Source of the DNA: Siphonodentalium dalli
Taxonomy: Eukaryota > Mollusca > Scaphopoda > Gadilida > Siphonodentaliidae
DNA length: 64,000 bases
Direction of reading: 5' to 3'
NCBI GenBank assembly: GCA_032622095.1
Contig: CP136067.1
Coordinates: forward strand, 177,354,556-177,418,555
Shown: piece by piece, positions 33,856 through 44,600 of the stretch
How the letters are laid out: the number at the start of each line of letters is the position of its first letter
How positions within the stretch are numbered: position 1 is the first letter of the stretch
Position numbers and translations under genes: made by a program
Notes under the pieces: generated by a model
What the model saw: only the letters and a program-made list of their open reading frames with translations
What the model was told of the DNA's origin: nothing
The model's database searches: none

Positions 33856-34219
33856 TTAAACGGACATGGCTCATTCGAACCTCCAAATGTTTGTGTACGT
33901 ACTTTGAAGCGATGTATACGATAGGTCGATCAATAAACGAACTATTGATATACTGGCTTCATATGCTCTGATAAACACTTTGCAAAAGTCATAGCCATTT
34001 TTCAGCCATTTTCAACTTTTCGCCAGAAGTAAGACAAACGCTCTTTATTGTACCGTATTCACAGTTATATTTTCATTACTTCAATGTGTCTTTTCGGGTT
34101 ACATAATGCTCGTGGGAAGGTAGTTCAGATATGTATCGACCTATTTCCATACCGCGAAACATTTAAAAGCGAATAACAGAAGTGTGAATTTTGGAAGGCA
34201 AATCCCCATGTGGTTTTAA
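33856..34219 (+). mobile_element. Family T MITE, copy 7 (internal deletion)
   Basis: TTAA at 33856-33859 and 34216-34219, start ACGGACATGGCTCATTCGAA, end TCCCCATGTGG. About 75 bp are missing around the GCAAATGGCTGTTTTGTGTT landmark (CTCTTTATTGTACCGTATTC joins directly). Confidence 0.9.
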
Positions 34220-34545
34220 CACATGTCGACTAATTTATAGTATACATATGTTTGTTTAAATTGGTCTTAATGGCTGTTGAATGCTTGAGTCTGATGGGGA
34301 GCTATCAAGTGGCTGCTATATACGCGGTGGCAAAAACGTGAAAGTTTCATCTATGGACCTTATTTGGCCAGGTCATAATTTAAAATGCAATTCTTGATTA
34401 TACCTGGCTAGTCGTCGAACATATATTTGTCATGGCAACTCAATATAATGTGTGAATATTCGCTAAACATCAATACGACTGAGGTTCACCCATGACACTT
34501 GATTCTTAGCATCAACCGTATTGAACAAATTCACGTTGATTTATC
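34220..34545. other. Non-coding, nothing recognised
   Basis: No feature supported. Confidence 0.4.
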
Positions 34546-34854
34546 CTAAAAGGTCCTCTGCAGCTTGAGTTTTCTCAGTCGAACTTCCGTAATATTATGA
34601 AAGTATTTTTCTGTTAAGGTCATTGCACCAGCTTCCCGAGCTATATGAAATGCGTATTTGGCGTGCAAACAATCAACTATAAGATCTTTCTCATTCATAT
34701 TAAAGATACGGGCGGCGTTGGCGGTGGGTATGCTGTTAAAATATTCACCTCCGTCAAAAACCGCCATAAACACAAAGAATAGTAAAACATAGACAGACCT
34801 TGTTCTTATACCAATCATAAATATGTTATATTGTTGTTGTTGTTGTTGTATCAT
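34546..34854 (-). pseudogene. Possible BTB/BACK-like fragment
   Basis: A 102-codon minus-strand frame. Residues from about 45 on (AARIFNMNEKDLIVDC, HIAREAGAMTLTEKYFHN, ITEVRLRKLKLQ) have the hydrophobic spacing of the BTB-BACK junction in Kelch-like proteins (an AA..L..L...C helix followed by an A......A..F...NF..V helix). The first ~12 residues are a (CAA)n tract and not coding. No BTB core, Kelch repeats or splice sites were found. Weak pattern match only; an alternative is a random frame. Confidence 0.2.
34831..34851. repeat. (TTG)n microsatellite
   Basis: TTGTTGTTGTTGTTGTTG run. On the minus strand this reads as (CAA)n following AAATAAATGATA, which could be an old retroelement tail. Confidence 0.85.
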
Positions 34855-35084
34855 TTATTTTCGTGACATGTGCATGATTACAAATTATACAAATATTATA
34901 CATCAATAACAATTCGCACCCGGCCCGAAGTACCTATATGTCACGTCAAAATGTTTATAAACCGCATGTACGGTCGAACTGTTGATCATCTCGGGAATAA
35001 AATATATATATGTGTGTAATGTAACCCTTTCAGAAATATTTAATATATATATATATACTTTTTTTCTTTCTTTTTTTTAAAGTA

Positions 35085-35654
35085 TCATTCTGATTTTTTG
35101 TATAAAAAGTATTTTCTTTTATTGAGGGCAGCGTCAAGATATTTTGCTAATTTTCGGGGGTGGGCGTTAACTATTTCGGCCAGTGCTGTATCAACTAAAT
35201 TGTGTTCTATAAGATCTGATATTCTGTCGTGTATCGACAGTAAAAGTGTATTTCTAAGTTCTTTATAGAATGGACATATCAAGAGAAGATGTTTTTCATC
35301 TTCATCTTTGTTCAAGTTGCACATGAGACAGGTGCGTTCTCCGACTTTTTCATTCCGGAATCGACCAGTTTCAATTCTTAACGGAAGAATAGCACATCTA
35401 AATTGTGCTAATATCGAGCGATGTGATCGACTCAAGTTCATAGAAACATAGGACTCGGTTACAAATTTATTTTTAAATATCTTGTATGTGCGTAATTTCG
35501 GAACATATTCTAAACTTGTCAGCCATTTTTCCTCATGTGATTTCTCAAGTTCGTCTTCTAAATCTGAGATGTTACAAGTTTCCAAGCTATCGTATTTCTG
35601 TTGCATATTAATTCTGAGAGGACCTTTAGGACGGATGTGCACCAGCCATTTGTA
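35085..35654 (-). pseudogene. C-terminal region of the second LINE ORF2, with CCHC-like zinc knuckle
   Basis: Continues in the same frame after the TAA; a 185-codon piece starts at a GTG. It carries C-x2-C-x9-H-x4-C (CLMCNLNKDEDEKHLLLIC, residues 105-123), a zinc-binding pattern common at the C terminus of non-LTR retrotransposon ORF2 proteins, followed by PFYKELR. It stops at 35085 just before the A-rich tail, so the 3' UTR is very short. Confidence 0.88.
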
Positions 35655-36797
35655 TTATGTCTGCGGTCCCATAAGAAAACTTTTTTTTACAATTCTGCCA
35701 TCTTCTAATTGAACCAAATAATTCCAAAACCGGATTTGATTTACCCATCGGCAATTAATATTCGATTTTAATCCGATGTCTCCATTAACCGCAAGTAAGG
35801 GACAGAATCGGTGAACCCCTAAGAAATATCTGAAAGCTCGATTTTGCACCATATCTAGAGTGGTATATTTATTATGACCCCATACTGCTGAAGCATAATC
35901 CATGATGGGACAAACACAATGAATATAGAGTTTTTTGAAAGTTTCAAAACCAGCTTCCCTATATGGATGGATTTTTGATATTAAGGCACCTAGGGCTCTA
36001 CTTGCTGATTTAGCAAGTATCTCTGCAGTGGTATAAAAACTCCCATGTTCATGAAAAACAATTCCAAGAAATTTATATTGCTCAACCAGTTCAATGACTT
36101 GATTTCCAATACTGAAAACATATGGAGTCCTATCAACACTTTTCTTTCTAAAATGGACCGATTTTGTTTTATCAATATTAATTGTCATACGCCATTTTTT
36201 ACACCAATTATTAACAACTTTCAACATTTGTTCCATATTTAGTTCATTTTCAGAAATAATCATTATGTCATCTGCATATAGTAGTACGGAAATCATAGTA
36301 TCATCCAGTTTGACGCCACATTCAAGATTTTTAACTTCCGATGCTAAATCGTTGACAAAAATATTAAAGAGCGTAGACGAAAGACTGTCACCCTGTTTCA
36401 CTCCAGTTTTACAAGTAAACTCATTTGACATAGATCCGTTCAATCTTAGACGTGCAAAAGTACTTTGATACATACTTTGTATTGATTGGTACATGTTGCC
36501 ATCAACTCCACATTTAAGGAGTCTGTATAGCAACATATCCCTATCAACGCAATCAAAAGCTTTACTGAAGTCAATAAAGGTAGTGAAAATCTCAGATGTA
36601 CTCCTTACAAGAGTCGATAATATGAATATATTGTCTAAACACGATCGTTTTGGTCTGAAACCATTTTGCTCGTCTACAAGGACATTGTTCATTTCGAAAT
36701 ATTCGCTTAAACGATTGTTCAAAATGCTGTTATACAGCTTACTAGTGGTAGGTTGCAGTGATATTCCTCTGTAATTATAACAGTATGTTATTGTCAC
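35655..36797 (-). pseudogene. Reverse transcriptase domain of the second LINE
   Basis: A 380-codon frame whose listed first codon is GTG within a longer open stretch. Motifs by residue: NYRGISL 8-14; NGFRPKRSCLDNIF 45-58; motif A FIDFSKAFDCVD 74-85; GVKQGDSLSSTLFNIFVND 132-150; catalytic YADD 174-177; a downstream KCxxWxMxIN..K(T/S)..V region; FLGIVFHE. All catalytic aspartates are present. It ends at TAA (35655-35657), but the same frame continues beyond it. In life it would copy element RNA at the nicked target. The copy is defective because of the truncation and the stop. Confidence 0.93.
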
Positions 36798-36860
36798 ATG
36801 TTTTCCTTTGTTATGTAAACAAAAGCAAATAACGTTACGGAATATGGCTTTTGTTTAGAT

Positions 36861-37677
36861 CCGGATATGGTAAGCACAAAGAGCGTTATTTGTTACTTTT
36901 TTCCCGATATGGAAATAACAAAGAGCGTTCATTACATTTATGTGTGATTAACCAGTAGAATTGAGCTGTGTTATATAAACAGAAGCAAAACTTCTGTAAC
37001 ACGGGCAGGCTCTTGTTTACGTACACCATCATACTTCTTGGCGACAATATACTATTTACGCGCTGATTATGTTTGGCATATGAACAAAACTATATATATT
37101 TAAATATTCATTCTGTTGATGGCGATTTAAACAAATATAAATATTTCTGCAACGAACGCCGCCCGTGCCTTTAAGATATATTACGGCAAATTCAGGTTTA
37201 ATCTGGGAGGTTTAAAAAGTGATGACGATTCGGACCACCGTGTCCATAAAACGAGTTGCCTTTGGGTTGTTGCTCTGTCTAATTGCGAATTTTAACAATG
37301 TAGGCTGATATAATCAATGTAAATTACATTTACTCCACAATCTCCATTAGTTTGTTGGTGGCCAAGTATGTCGGTGTGTACATTTGCAAAGAATCCTTGC
37401 GAACATGTGAAAATTGATCGAGGATATAGCATATATATATACTCGTGAATGTACAGTTACTACGATTGTCAAGCGAATAAGTTAATTGTTCTGCTAAAAG
37501 CCATGGTAAATATTCATAGATGTCACTAAACATATATCGATAATACTCGTATGAATCGTTGCCCGAAATACGCCCCGAGTTTGGTTATGTATGGTGGTAC
37601 ATCAAGCCTGCGGAGATCCGACCTCAGTTCATTTATGTATGACAATTGATTGAAAAGGCCCGTTTTTTTTCAGAGAA
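36861..37677. other. Non-coding, nothing recognised
   Basis: The short motif CAAAGAGCGTT recurs at 36877 and 36908 and faintly resembles the middle of family T. No gene. Confidence 0.4.
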
Positions 37678-37774
37678 CAAAACGCCATTATGCCGATCTA
37701 TAAGTCGTCGGTTTTCGACATAGTTTAAGTATGTCGAAAATCGACGACTCATAGACCGGCATAATGGCGTTTTG
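37678..37774. mobile_element. 97-bp hairpin element
   Basis: Near-perfect inverted repeat: CAAAACGCCATTATGCCGAT on the left pairs with ATAATGGCGTTTTG on the right, and the arms continue through TAAGTCGTCG and TTTTCGACATA to a ~6-base loop (GTTTAA). Four or five mismatches. It abuts a family T fragment. Confidence 0.85.
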
Positions 37775-37837
37775 CGCTCCACGTGGCGGTTTGTGCTCCA
37801 AAATACACATAAAATTATTCGCTTTTGATCGTTTCTC
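37775..37837 (-). mobile_element. Family T MITE, 3' fragment (reverse)
   Basis: CACGTGGCGGTTTGTGCTCC and AAAATACACATAAAATTATT are the reverse of the family T 3' end. The remainder is missing and replaced by the ATAAGCAGATAATGTGC repeat. Confidence 0.8.
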
Positions 37838-38888
37838 AGCTTATAAGCAGATAATGTGCAGTTTTTCCGGAGAACAGGCTGAACCGACAGCCTCGAGCCA
37901 CAAATGCCGTTTGTTGCCTTTTAGTGTTCTTCCATTCTCACCAAGCATCTGATCAAATTTTGATAGTTAAAATATGAACCTCTCATTCTGAGAGTCTAAG
38001 TGCCACTGCGATTAAAATTGTAAGTGGGGAAAATCGCGGATGGAGAAAAGTGGCTCGCCCGCAGACGCGCTGCTGCTGGGGTGTCCGCAGCTGCGATTTT
38101 ATCCACGTGCTCGATCACATGGTAGCATGTAAATTGTGAGATCACTGTAACCATGGTCATGTGACAGCTACGATCGCGCTCGTTGCCAAGGTCACGCCAC
38201 GATTTTCCTGGTAAAACTCAAACATTGCTTGATCGCTACGATATGGCTGCGATAATGTCGTGAGCATGCATGCGCAGTGGATGCTCCATCTGCGATTTCC
38301 CCACTTACGATTTTAATCGCAGCGTCTGCGCTGCTTCTAAACGTGTTGGAGATACTTGGGCGATAATTGTTTCGGAGCAACAGGCGATTTTTATTGTGGA
38401 ACAAAAGCATCAATACGAATATACTGTGTTGCACTAACTGGATCAACTTGAGTAGAATGTTAGCAGGCGACGGGTGCGTCGTCTGTAGACGTTTCCATGG
38501 CCTGTGAAACAGGTTATGGGACAGGAGTTAGCCAAGTTGTGTGTGTATGTGATAGGTTGAAGTGAACTATTTTCTTTGCATCGAAATATGATAGAAGAAT
38601 TCATGGTCCAATAAGCGACATGTGTATACGATCCATCGGAGCGTGTGAACCGCGACAGTGTGACACGTTGGTTTAGTACAATCCTTACGACCATGACCAG
38701 GAATAGAACAACGTGCATATATGGTTTCTTTACTTTTACAATATTCTTGGCCATGACCATACCCCTAACATATAAATCATTGGAAGGGATTTGGAACATA
38801 TGTCGACAAAGTTATCTTCATATATACAACCCTCAATGCCGGTGGACTGAAAGTCAAAAGGTAACTATGCAAAGGACCATTTAGTCCA
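37838..38888. other. Mostly non-coding
   Basis: Begins with a fragment (ATAAGCAGATAATGTGCAGT, GAGAACAGGCTG) of the repeat also found at 46930-47195 and 62785-63080. Near 38030-38330 there are two short inverted segments (GCGATTTTATCCACGTGC; GCGATTTCCCCACTTACGAT with ATTAAAATTGTAAGTGGGGA at about 38014). No gene. Confidence 0.4.
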
Positions 38889-39298
38889 TTAACCCTTTAC
38901 CCAACAGAAGGGCCCTGTGCCAATGCATTATCTTATATATGCGAGTCGACCATAGGTCGCCTCGCATATATAAGAGAATGCATTGGCTTAACACATTAAA
39001 AAATATAAAATTGTTAAAGAATGTAAGAAAAAATTGTAAAATTACTAAAAAGTGTTAAAAAAAGTTTTTTTTTTAGGCCAATGCATTCTCTTATATATGC
39101 GAGGCGACCTATGGTCGACTCGCATATATAAGAGAATGCATTGGCACAGGGCATAACTGTAACTATCACAATGTGGTCAAGGAGCCGATTCCAATGATAT
39201 CCATATGTGTATGGTTCTATTGAGACAGACCGAAGATATTTTAGGCTGTTAAAGCTTTATTTGGCCGGTTTTGGCCGGTTTGTTGGGTAAAGGGTTAA
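38889..39298 (+). mobile_element. piggyBac-like MITE with two palindromes, copy 1
   Basis: Ends are exact inverted repeats TTAACCCTTTACCCAACA and TGTTGGGTAAAGGGTTAA. TTAA as the target and CCCTTT-like termini are characteristic of piggyBac-type elements. Inside are two 69-bp palindromes (38919-38987 and 39077-39145) in opposite orientation, then a ~150-bp tail (GTAACTATCACAATGTGGTC, CGAAGATATTTTAGGCTGTT, TTTGGCCGGTTTTGGCCGGT). No transposase. Confidence 0.93.
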
Positions 39299-42200
39299 AA
39301 GATCTGCGAACATCAGTAACTCCCGGTGGTGTTAACTCAGTCAATATCCCCGACTCAAAAGAGTGATATCGCGGGTTCTCACAACTGCTCTGCTACTATT
39401 CAATGTTTTGTGTGGAGCAACCGTGACTGGTGTTTATGCAATAGCTGTTAACAACAACATAACATTAGATTGAACGTTATTTGAACATTCAGTTACTTGC
39501 CCTGTCCTGATCGGTTTGACATATTTCAATTGTCCAGCAATAATTTGAAGTTTCATCAATGCCAAATACTGACGGTCTTGTAAACCTTGGGTCGAAGCTA
39601 AGAACTAAGTACAGATGGAACATCCCAGCATCATTGGAACTAAAAGTGGTTCATCGTTCTCATGATCATGCAGGTCGTGGTATTTTGGTTTGAGTTGCCA
39701 TATAAAAAGTTAAATATATCTACAACTATCCCAGTAGCCGCTGCGGAATACCCTTGGAATTCTGGGCTGGTCAAATACTGGTACATAGCTGAATTCATGA
39801 CCAGTTTAGCCACTGTACGTAGCAGTCTCCCAGTGCCTCAACACAGTGAGCAGACGTGAACAATACAGGATTCAACCATCATCAGGACGAACACCAGGAG
39901 AGAAAAGAAACATCATACGTGGAAAAAAACAAACAGAAAACAGAACTTAAATTTAAACATCAGCCGAATAATACAAGATAACAGACATTTAATCTGAAAA
40001 ACTGTGCAGAGGCGTGACTAACCGCTTGCTTCAGCCGAATCAACTCGGCCACCCGTCTTTGTGTGTTGTTGGACCAAAGTGGACCATGAGCTAAGCCACA
40101 GCCGCAGATCGATGCATCGCGTGAAACGACCGCCTTAGTAACATCAGGACTCCTACACCACACCTCGTGCGTGCACCCCAAAACAAACGGTGCCACATCA
40201 GGGAATTCTTACCCCTCGTAGTGGGCGGTAGGCCTATTCCATCCCGGCCCTACTCTGGACCACAAATGTTGAATTTCAACAGATGCATTCCATCTATAAT
40301 GGCCATAACTATGCAGTGGCTACAGGGAGGTTTGTTGTCCACCCCCACAACGTTAGTCAATATTTTCCAAGAGTTAGAAATGTCATGCTTGACATAACAT
40401 TAGTCCGAAATTTACATCACAGCTTGATATTGTTCCCATATTTGAGTTTCCACCAGTAATTGGTTAGTAATATGTTGTTTTAGACCCACGTCAGCATATT
40501 TTTTTGTACTTTTGGTCAAACTTTTGGTCTGAGATGACATCAGTAGGGAATTTTCCAACCGTATGGGGCTAACAGGTTGGAAATTTCGAAATGTTAGAAA
40601 GATTGAGGTACAAGTTGGAAAGTTCCAATCAAAGGGGAGGGGGGCTGCAAGTGGAATTTCGGGAACATGATGAGTTTGGTTTGGTTCAAGAGGGGGTTGG
40701 AGACTTCATTGGTGACGTGACGTAGATTTGTTTTGTCTTGGACATAATGACAGTGTTATTACGTGTTGGTTTGATGGTCTTTCTGTCAACAACACTACCA
40801 TCAGCAAAATCAGGGCAGCGCTGCTGAGCATGACATACATGTGCAATGATATCACAAGAGTAATCAACCCGATAGCATATCACTGAGACCTAAGTTTGCA
40901 AACAGAGCCTGAAACCCAGAATAAGTTTTGATTGACGGCCTCTTGTCGCCAATATTATTTAAGCGTGTGCATAAATGATTATCAATTGTGAATCTTGGTA
41001 CATCTTAGTGCAGGATATATATTCACTGGGTGCAATATACATACGTTATATCATAGGCATAAATGTTTCTCAAATCAATGTAAAAGTTGATCTATCGTAT
41101 GTGATCACCCAACTATTAAAAGAAAAATAATTCTGATTTCCCTAAGGACAGGAGCTGCACATCGAACGAACCAGCTTGCGAAATAATTTACAAACGAAGC
41201 ATGTCAGTACACGTAATAGTGAGTGAGCGACGAAACATATTTTGTCTACGGACCCGTGGGGAAAATATAGCCATTGTTGGGAGGACTCCCAAATATTCTG
41301 ATTACAGCTGACACTTATGAATAAATTGACCATTTCTATACGAAATACTCACTGAGAAGTTGTTCTCTTAGGAAAAAAACGACCATGTTGAACTTATTAT
41401 CTGAACAATTCCCACCAATGAATATGAATCATTCTGCTCTTGTCTTCTTTATTAGGGATTTTGGGACTGGGCCCAGGGAGGATTTGAAAGGGCAGGATGC
41501 CCTCTCTTACAACCCACTATGGAGTGATGTGATGAGTTATGAGTGGTGAAAAACATAACAATGGATGAAAAATAAAAAAAGATGGTCTAACTTTGTTTTT
41601 TATTTTGGTTTCTTTTTCTTTCGTTGAGGTGCTTCTTCTTTTGATGCTGTTGTTAGTGGTGATGGTGACCTCGCTCTAGCCCTGGCCCTGATTTATTCTT
41701 GGGAGACTGCTATGATTTCTTATGACTTTCGTATCAGTTCTGCCGTCTCGGCTCTTGTAATATCAGTTTTTATCTATGTAGTCCGCTTTTATTACACGAA
41801 CACCTCTCCCGATGAATAAAAGAACATTCCCATGCATAACCGTGTACCTGAATGGGAGAATCCATTCAGTATAGAAGGAATTAGGCCTATAATCAACATC
41901 CTTCCATGATGCATTGAAATAAAATGTTGCACCGTACCATGATATCGTACCACGGTCTCCATAAAGTATTGTGGAAGTTTTCGAAGAACTGCATGGGCTG
42001 AAGCCTCCTTCCAGATGTATATATCTGTACTATACGAATAGGGCGGATACCATGTTCGCGTCTAGGGTTGTGTTAATTATAAATGACCGGTGATTAATAC
42101 GTGCAATTGGCATACTATTACGAACTAATCATATTTTTGGTTTTCCTCCACAGCAACAACCAGAACTTCTGGGATGTCCAAAATCTACGTCACTGAATGA

Positions 42201-42960
42201 GGTTAATGTCCATCTGGTCTTGCCAAACATTGTAGCTTTTATGAAAATACGGGGCGTTACAGTGACATCTTATTGGATATCACATGTGTGTAGATGTATA
42301 ATCTGGCTTTGTGGTAGTGGAGTTTAAATTTACTATCAGTTATTGTCAAACTGGGAGGTGAACGTCTTTTCTGTACGTGAACTAATTTAACTTCATTATA
42401 GGAACTCCTGTGCTACCTTTTATTCTGACGCCAAATCACCAGATCTGACCAAAAGATCCAATAGCAAATACATTATACGAGTACACAGACGTCAGTGTGA
42501 CCACTGCGGTACCCATGTGCTACATCATTATGATATACACTGTCCAGGGTGTGCTTATTTCTTGAGAGAAGTCCATGAATGTCTTACGATTAATATATAG
42601 ATTAGGTTGCACGGAGAAGAAATATCCTGGTTTATATGAAGATACGTGGCGGACGTGAATACGGTTATCATGGTATCCATATAAGAAATTGATGTCGGTT
42701 TGCTTGATTTCCATGGAGTATGACTGCAAGTTGGTCTGACATTTAGCTTGGAATGCGAAACCTGCATCCATAGTCCTCAGAACGAAAACATTCGGCACCA
42801 TTTAATTATTTACAACAATATGCTGGTAGCTCGATGAAAGGTGTGTCCATACAATAAGAAGACAAGTTGGATCCTGCAAGCGATAACTGTCGTAAACATT
42901 CAAATTCCACAGCGCGAGTGCATTTAATCCTGTAGTGATGGGAGCTGCGATGGTGCAATA
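39299..42960. other. Non-coding, nothing recognised except one weak frame
   Basis: 3.6 kb with no recognisable gene, tandem repeat or element. Region 40540-40640 has repeated TTGGAA/TTCCAA words like 23170-23420, suggesting a small dispersed repeat. The frame at 42520-42801 is listed separately. Confidence 0.4.
42520..42801 (-). CDS. Possible exon, unknown protein
   Basis: A 93-codon minus-strand frame with protein-like composition (VLRTMDAGFAFQAKCQTNLQ, IHVRHVSSYKPGYFFSVQ). Family not recognised. It lies on the same strand as the possible exons at 43574-43801 and 44171-44584 and could belong with them, separated by a piggyBac-like MITE; splice sites were not established. Confidence 0.2.
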   Translation of the reverse strand: MVPNVFVLRTMDAGFAFQAKCQTNLQSYSMEIKQTDINFLYGYHDNRIHVRHVSSYKPGYFFSVQPNLYINRKTFMDFSQEISTPWTVYIIMM

Positions 42961-43361
42961 TTAACCCTTTACCCAACAGAAGGGCCCTGTGCCAATGCAT
43001 TCTCTTATATATGCGAGTCGACCATAGGTCGCCTCGCATATATAAGAGAATGCATTGACTTAACACATTAACAATTCTAAAATTGTTAAAGAATGTAATA
43101 GAAAATGGTAAAAAGTGTTAAAAAATAGATTTGTTTTAGGCCAATGCATTCTCTTATATATGCGAGGCGACCTATGGTCGACTCGCATATATAAGAGAAT
43201 GCATTGGCACAGGGCATAACTGTAACTATCACAATGTGGTCAAGGAGCCGGTTCCAATGATATCCATATTTGTATGGTACCATTGAGACCGACCGAAGAT
43301 ATTTTAGGCTGTTGAAGCTTTATTTGGCCGGTTTTGGCCGTTTTGTTGGGTAAAGGGTTAA
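42961..43361 (+). mobile_element. piggyBac-like MITE with two palindromes, copy 2
   Basis: TTAACCCTTTACCCAACA at the left and TTGTTGGGTAAAGGGTTAA at the right. Palindromes at 42991-43059 and 43140-43208. Very similar to the copy at 38889-39298 and in the same orientation, with the same non-palindromic tail. TTAA at both ends. Confidence 0.93.
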
Positions 43362-43369
43362 CGATCCCA

Positions 43370-43545
43370 AAAAGGAAGCCTCGCATATATAAGGACATGT
43401 ACTGGCTTACAATGTCAAGGTAGATTTGTAAGGCCAATTAATCTCGTATATATGCGAGGCTCCATGTGGGAGACACTCATATCAGAGAATGCATTGCCAC
43501 AAGGTTTTCGCAAAATTTAAGGAAGGTCCTGTCATGGAAGGGTTG
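43370..43545. mobile_element. Degenerate palindrome-bearing MITE (GTCATGGAAGGGTTGA terminus)
   Basis: Contains decayed halves of the palindrome (GCCTCGCATATATAAGGACA near 43378; GTATATATGCGAGGCTCC near 43450) and ends GGTCCTGTCATGGAAGGGTT-GA, matching the terminus at 16169. The left terminus is missing; copy 2 of the piggyBac-like MITE sits where it should be, so that copy may have inserted into this older one. Confidence 0.7.
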
Positions 43546-43573
43546 ATATATCTACATGTTAAAGCGGCACACT

Positions 43574-43801
43574 TTATTCATGCAACAAATCGGTAGTGTT
43601 TATAGTAATTGCTCGTTTTGCAACTCTCCTGGAATAGCTATACATATTCCAATAAAAACCGCCGCCTGTAGTTTCGTCGAATCCGTCACATTTAACAAAC
43701 GTGATATAGCCTGTATCAATGAACATAGCGCATTCCCTTTTCGACAATTTATGAAATAAAAATAATGAAACAACCGCTATGCCCCACTGCTCAGTCAACA
43801 A
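43574..43801 (-). CDS. Possible exon, unknown protein
   Basis: A 75-codon minus-strand frame (FIDTGYITFVKCDGFDETTG, GGFYWNMYSYSRRVAKRA). Its composition is protein-like, with Cys and aromatic residues, but I do not recognise a domain. An overlapping plus-strand frame exists, so chance is possible. Confidence 0.2.
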   Translation of the reverse strand: MLTEQWGIAVVSLFLFHKLSKRECAMFIDTGYITFVKCDGFDETTGGGFYWNMYSYSRRVAKRAITINTTDLLHE

Positions 43802-43962
43802 TCATATTAAACTAATGATTTGGTTGGTTGTTTTTGTTCGGATCGCTCACTTCACGACATTGGACGAATAAGTCATTTTTTTTAGAGAATATAGCATAAT
43901 GATGCATGTTTATCTACGTTTCATAGTCCACAACAATGGGAAATGTTGAACCGGATTGGTGT

Positions 43963-44042
43963 CAGGTTTGAACATCGTTCGGCATGAGATACATGTAAGT
44001 TACAGGTTTGAACATCGTTCGGCATGAGATACATGTAAGTTA
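43963..44042. repeat. 40-bp perfect tandem duplication
   Basis: CAGGTTTGAACATCGTTCGG followed by CATGAGATACATGTAAGTTA, twice head to tail, then the start of a third (CATGTTTG). Confidence 0.92.
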
Positions 44043-44170
44043 CATGTTTGGCGATGAAGATATATTTCTCAAATACTGAGACCAAATACTAGGACTATAA
44101 ATGCCTTATCGTGTTGGAGTTCTGTAATACATTTGACTCGGTTATTTTTATACTGCTCAGTGTGGTACGA

Positions 44171-44584
44171 TTATGTGTTGTTTGGATCCACTGTTAGATT
44201 CGATGCTACAGGAATATCATTGAGTACCTCGGAATTTTCGTCGTCCATATATAGATACATCTTCGTTATGTAGTTTTCTTGAATAACTGTCGCATATTCT
44301 AATACAGTAGGTGGGTCCATGAATTCAGGATGCCACCGCCTATACAACTGACGATTTAGTGTGGGATATGTTTGAAGATCAGTAAATTTTTGTGGAAAAG
44401 TAGTAGAATTATTATCGAGCGGAAGATGTTGATAAAGATCGCGCCCATTCAGGTGATTTATTTGGTTGTTTCTAGAGTGACATATGCAGGTCTTGTTGAC
44501 AGGGTTCGCGATGCCACTTGCCAAATTTTCCAATGGCAAAAATAATTCACATTTGGCAAAAAATATTTTCATTTGGCAAGTCAC
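44171..44584 (-). CDS. Possible exon, unknown protein
   Basis: A 137-codon minus-strand frame. The second half (DLYQHLPLDNNSTTFPQKF, RQLYRRWHPEFMDPPTVLEY, MYLYMDDENSEVLNDIP) reads like a soluble protein segment and ends at a natural stop. No family recognised. The most protein-like unassigned frame in the window, but without splice evidence or homology it stays tentative. Confidence 0.25.
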   Translation of the reverse strand: MTCQMKIFFAKCELFLPLENLASGIANPVNKTCICHSRNNQINHLNGRDLYQHLPLDNNSTTFPQKFTDLQTYPTLNRQLYRRWHPEFMDPPTVLEYATVIQENYITKMYLYMDDENSEVLNDIPVASNLTVDPNNT

Positions 44585-44600
44585 TTTTTAATACTCAATA

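Larger units (their letters stand above)
35045..36860 (-). mobile_element. Non-LTR retrotransposon, 5'-truncated, one in-frame stop
   Basis: The minus strand holds the RT and C-terminal region of a LINE ORF2 from about 36860 to 35085, in a single frame broken by one TAA (35655-35657). A TKAIF..LHNKGKH stretch upstream of the first GTG shows that coding similarity extends to ~36860, where a TAA and unrelated sequence mark the truncation. The 3' end is an A-rich then (TA)n tail (35080 down to 35042) right after the stop. The endonuclease is absent. It is much less eroded than the CR1/L2-like copy, so likely younger and from a different clade. Confidence 0.9.
43546..44600. other. Region of weak minus-strand frames and a 40-bp duplication
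   Basis: Holds possible exons at 43574-43801 and 44171-44584 and the tandem duplication at 43963-44042. Nothing else recognised. Confidence 0.35.
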
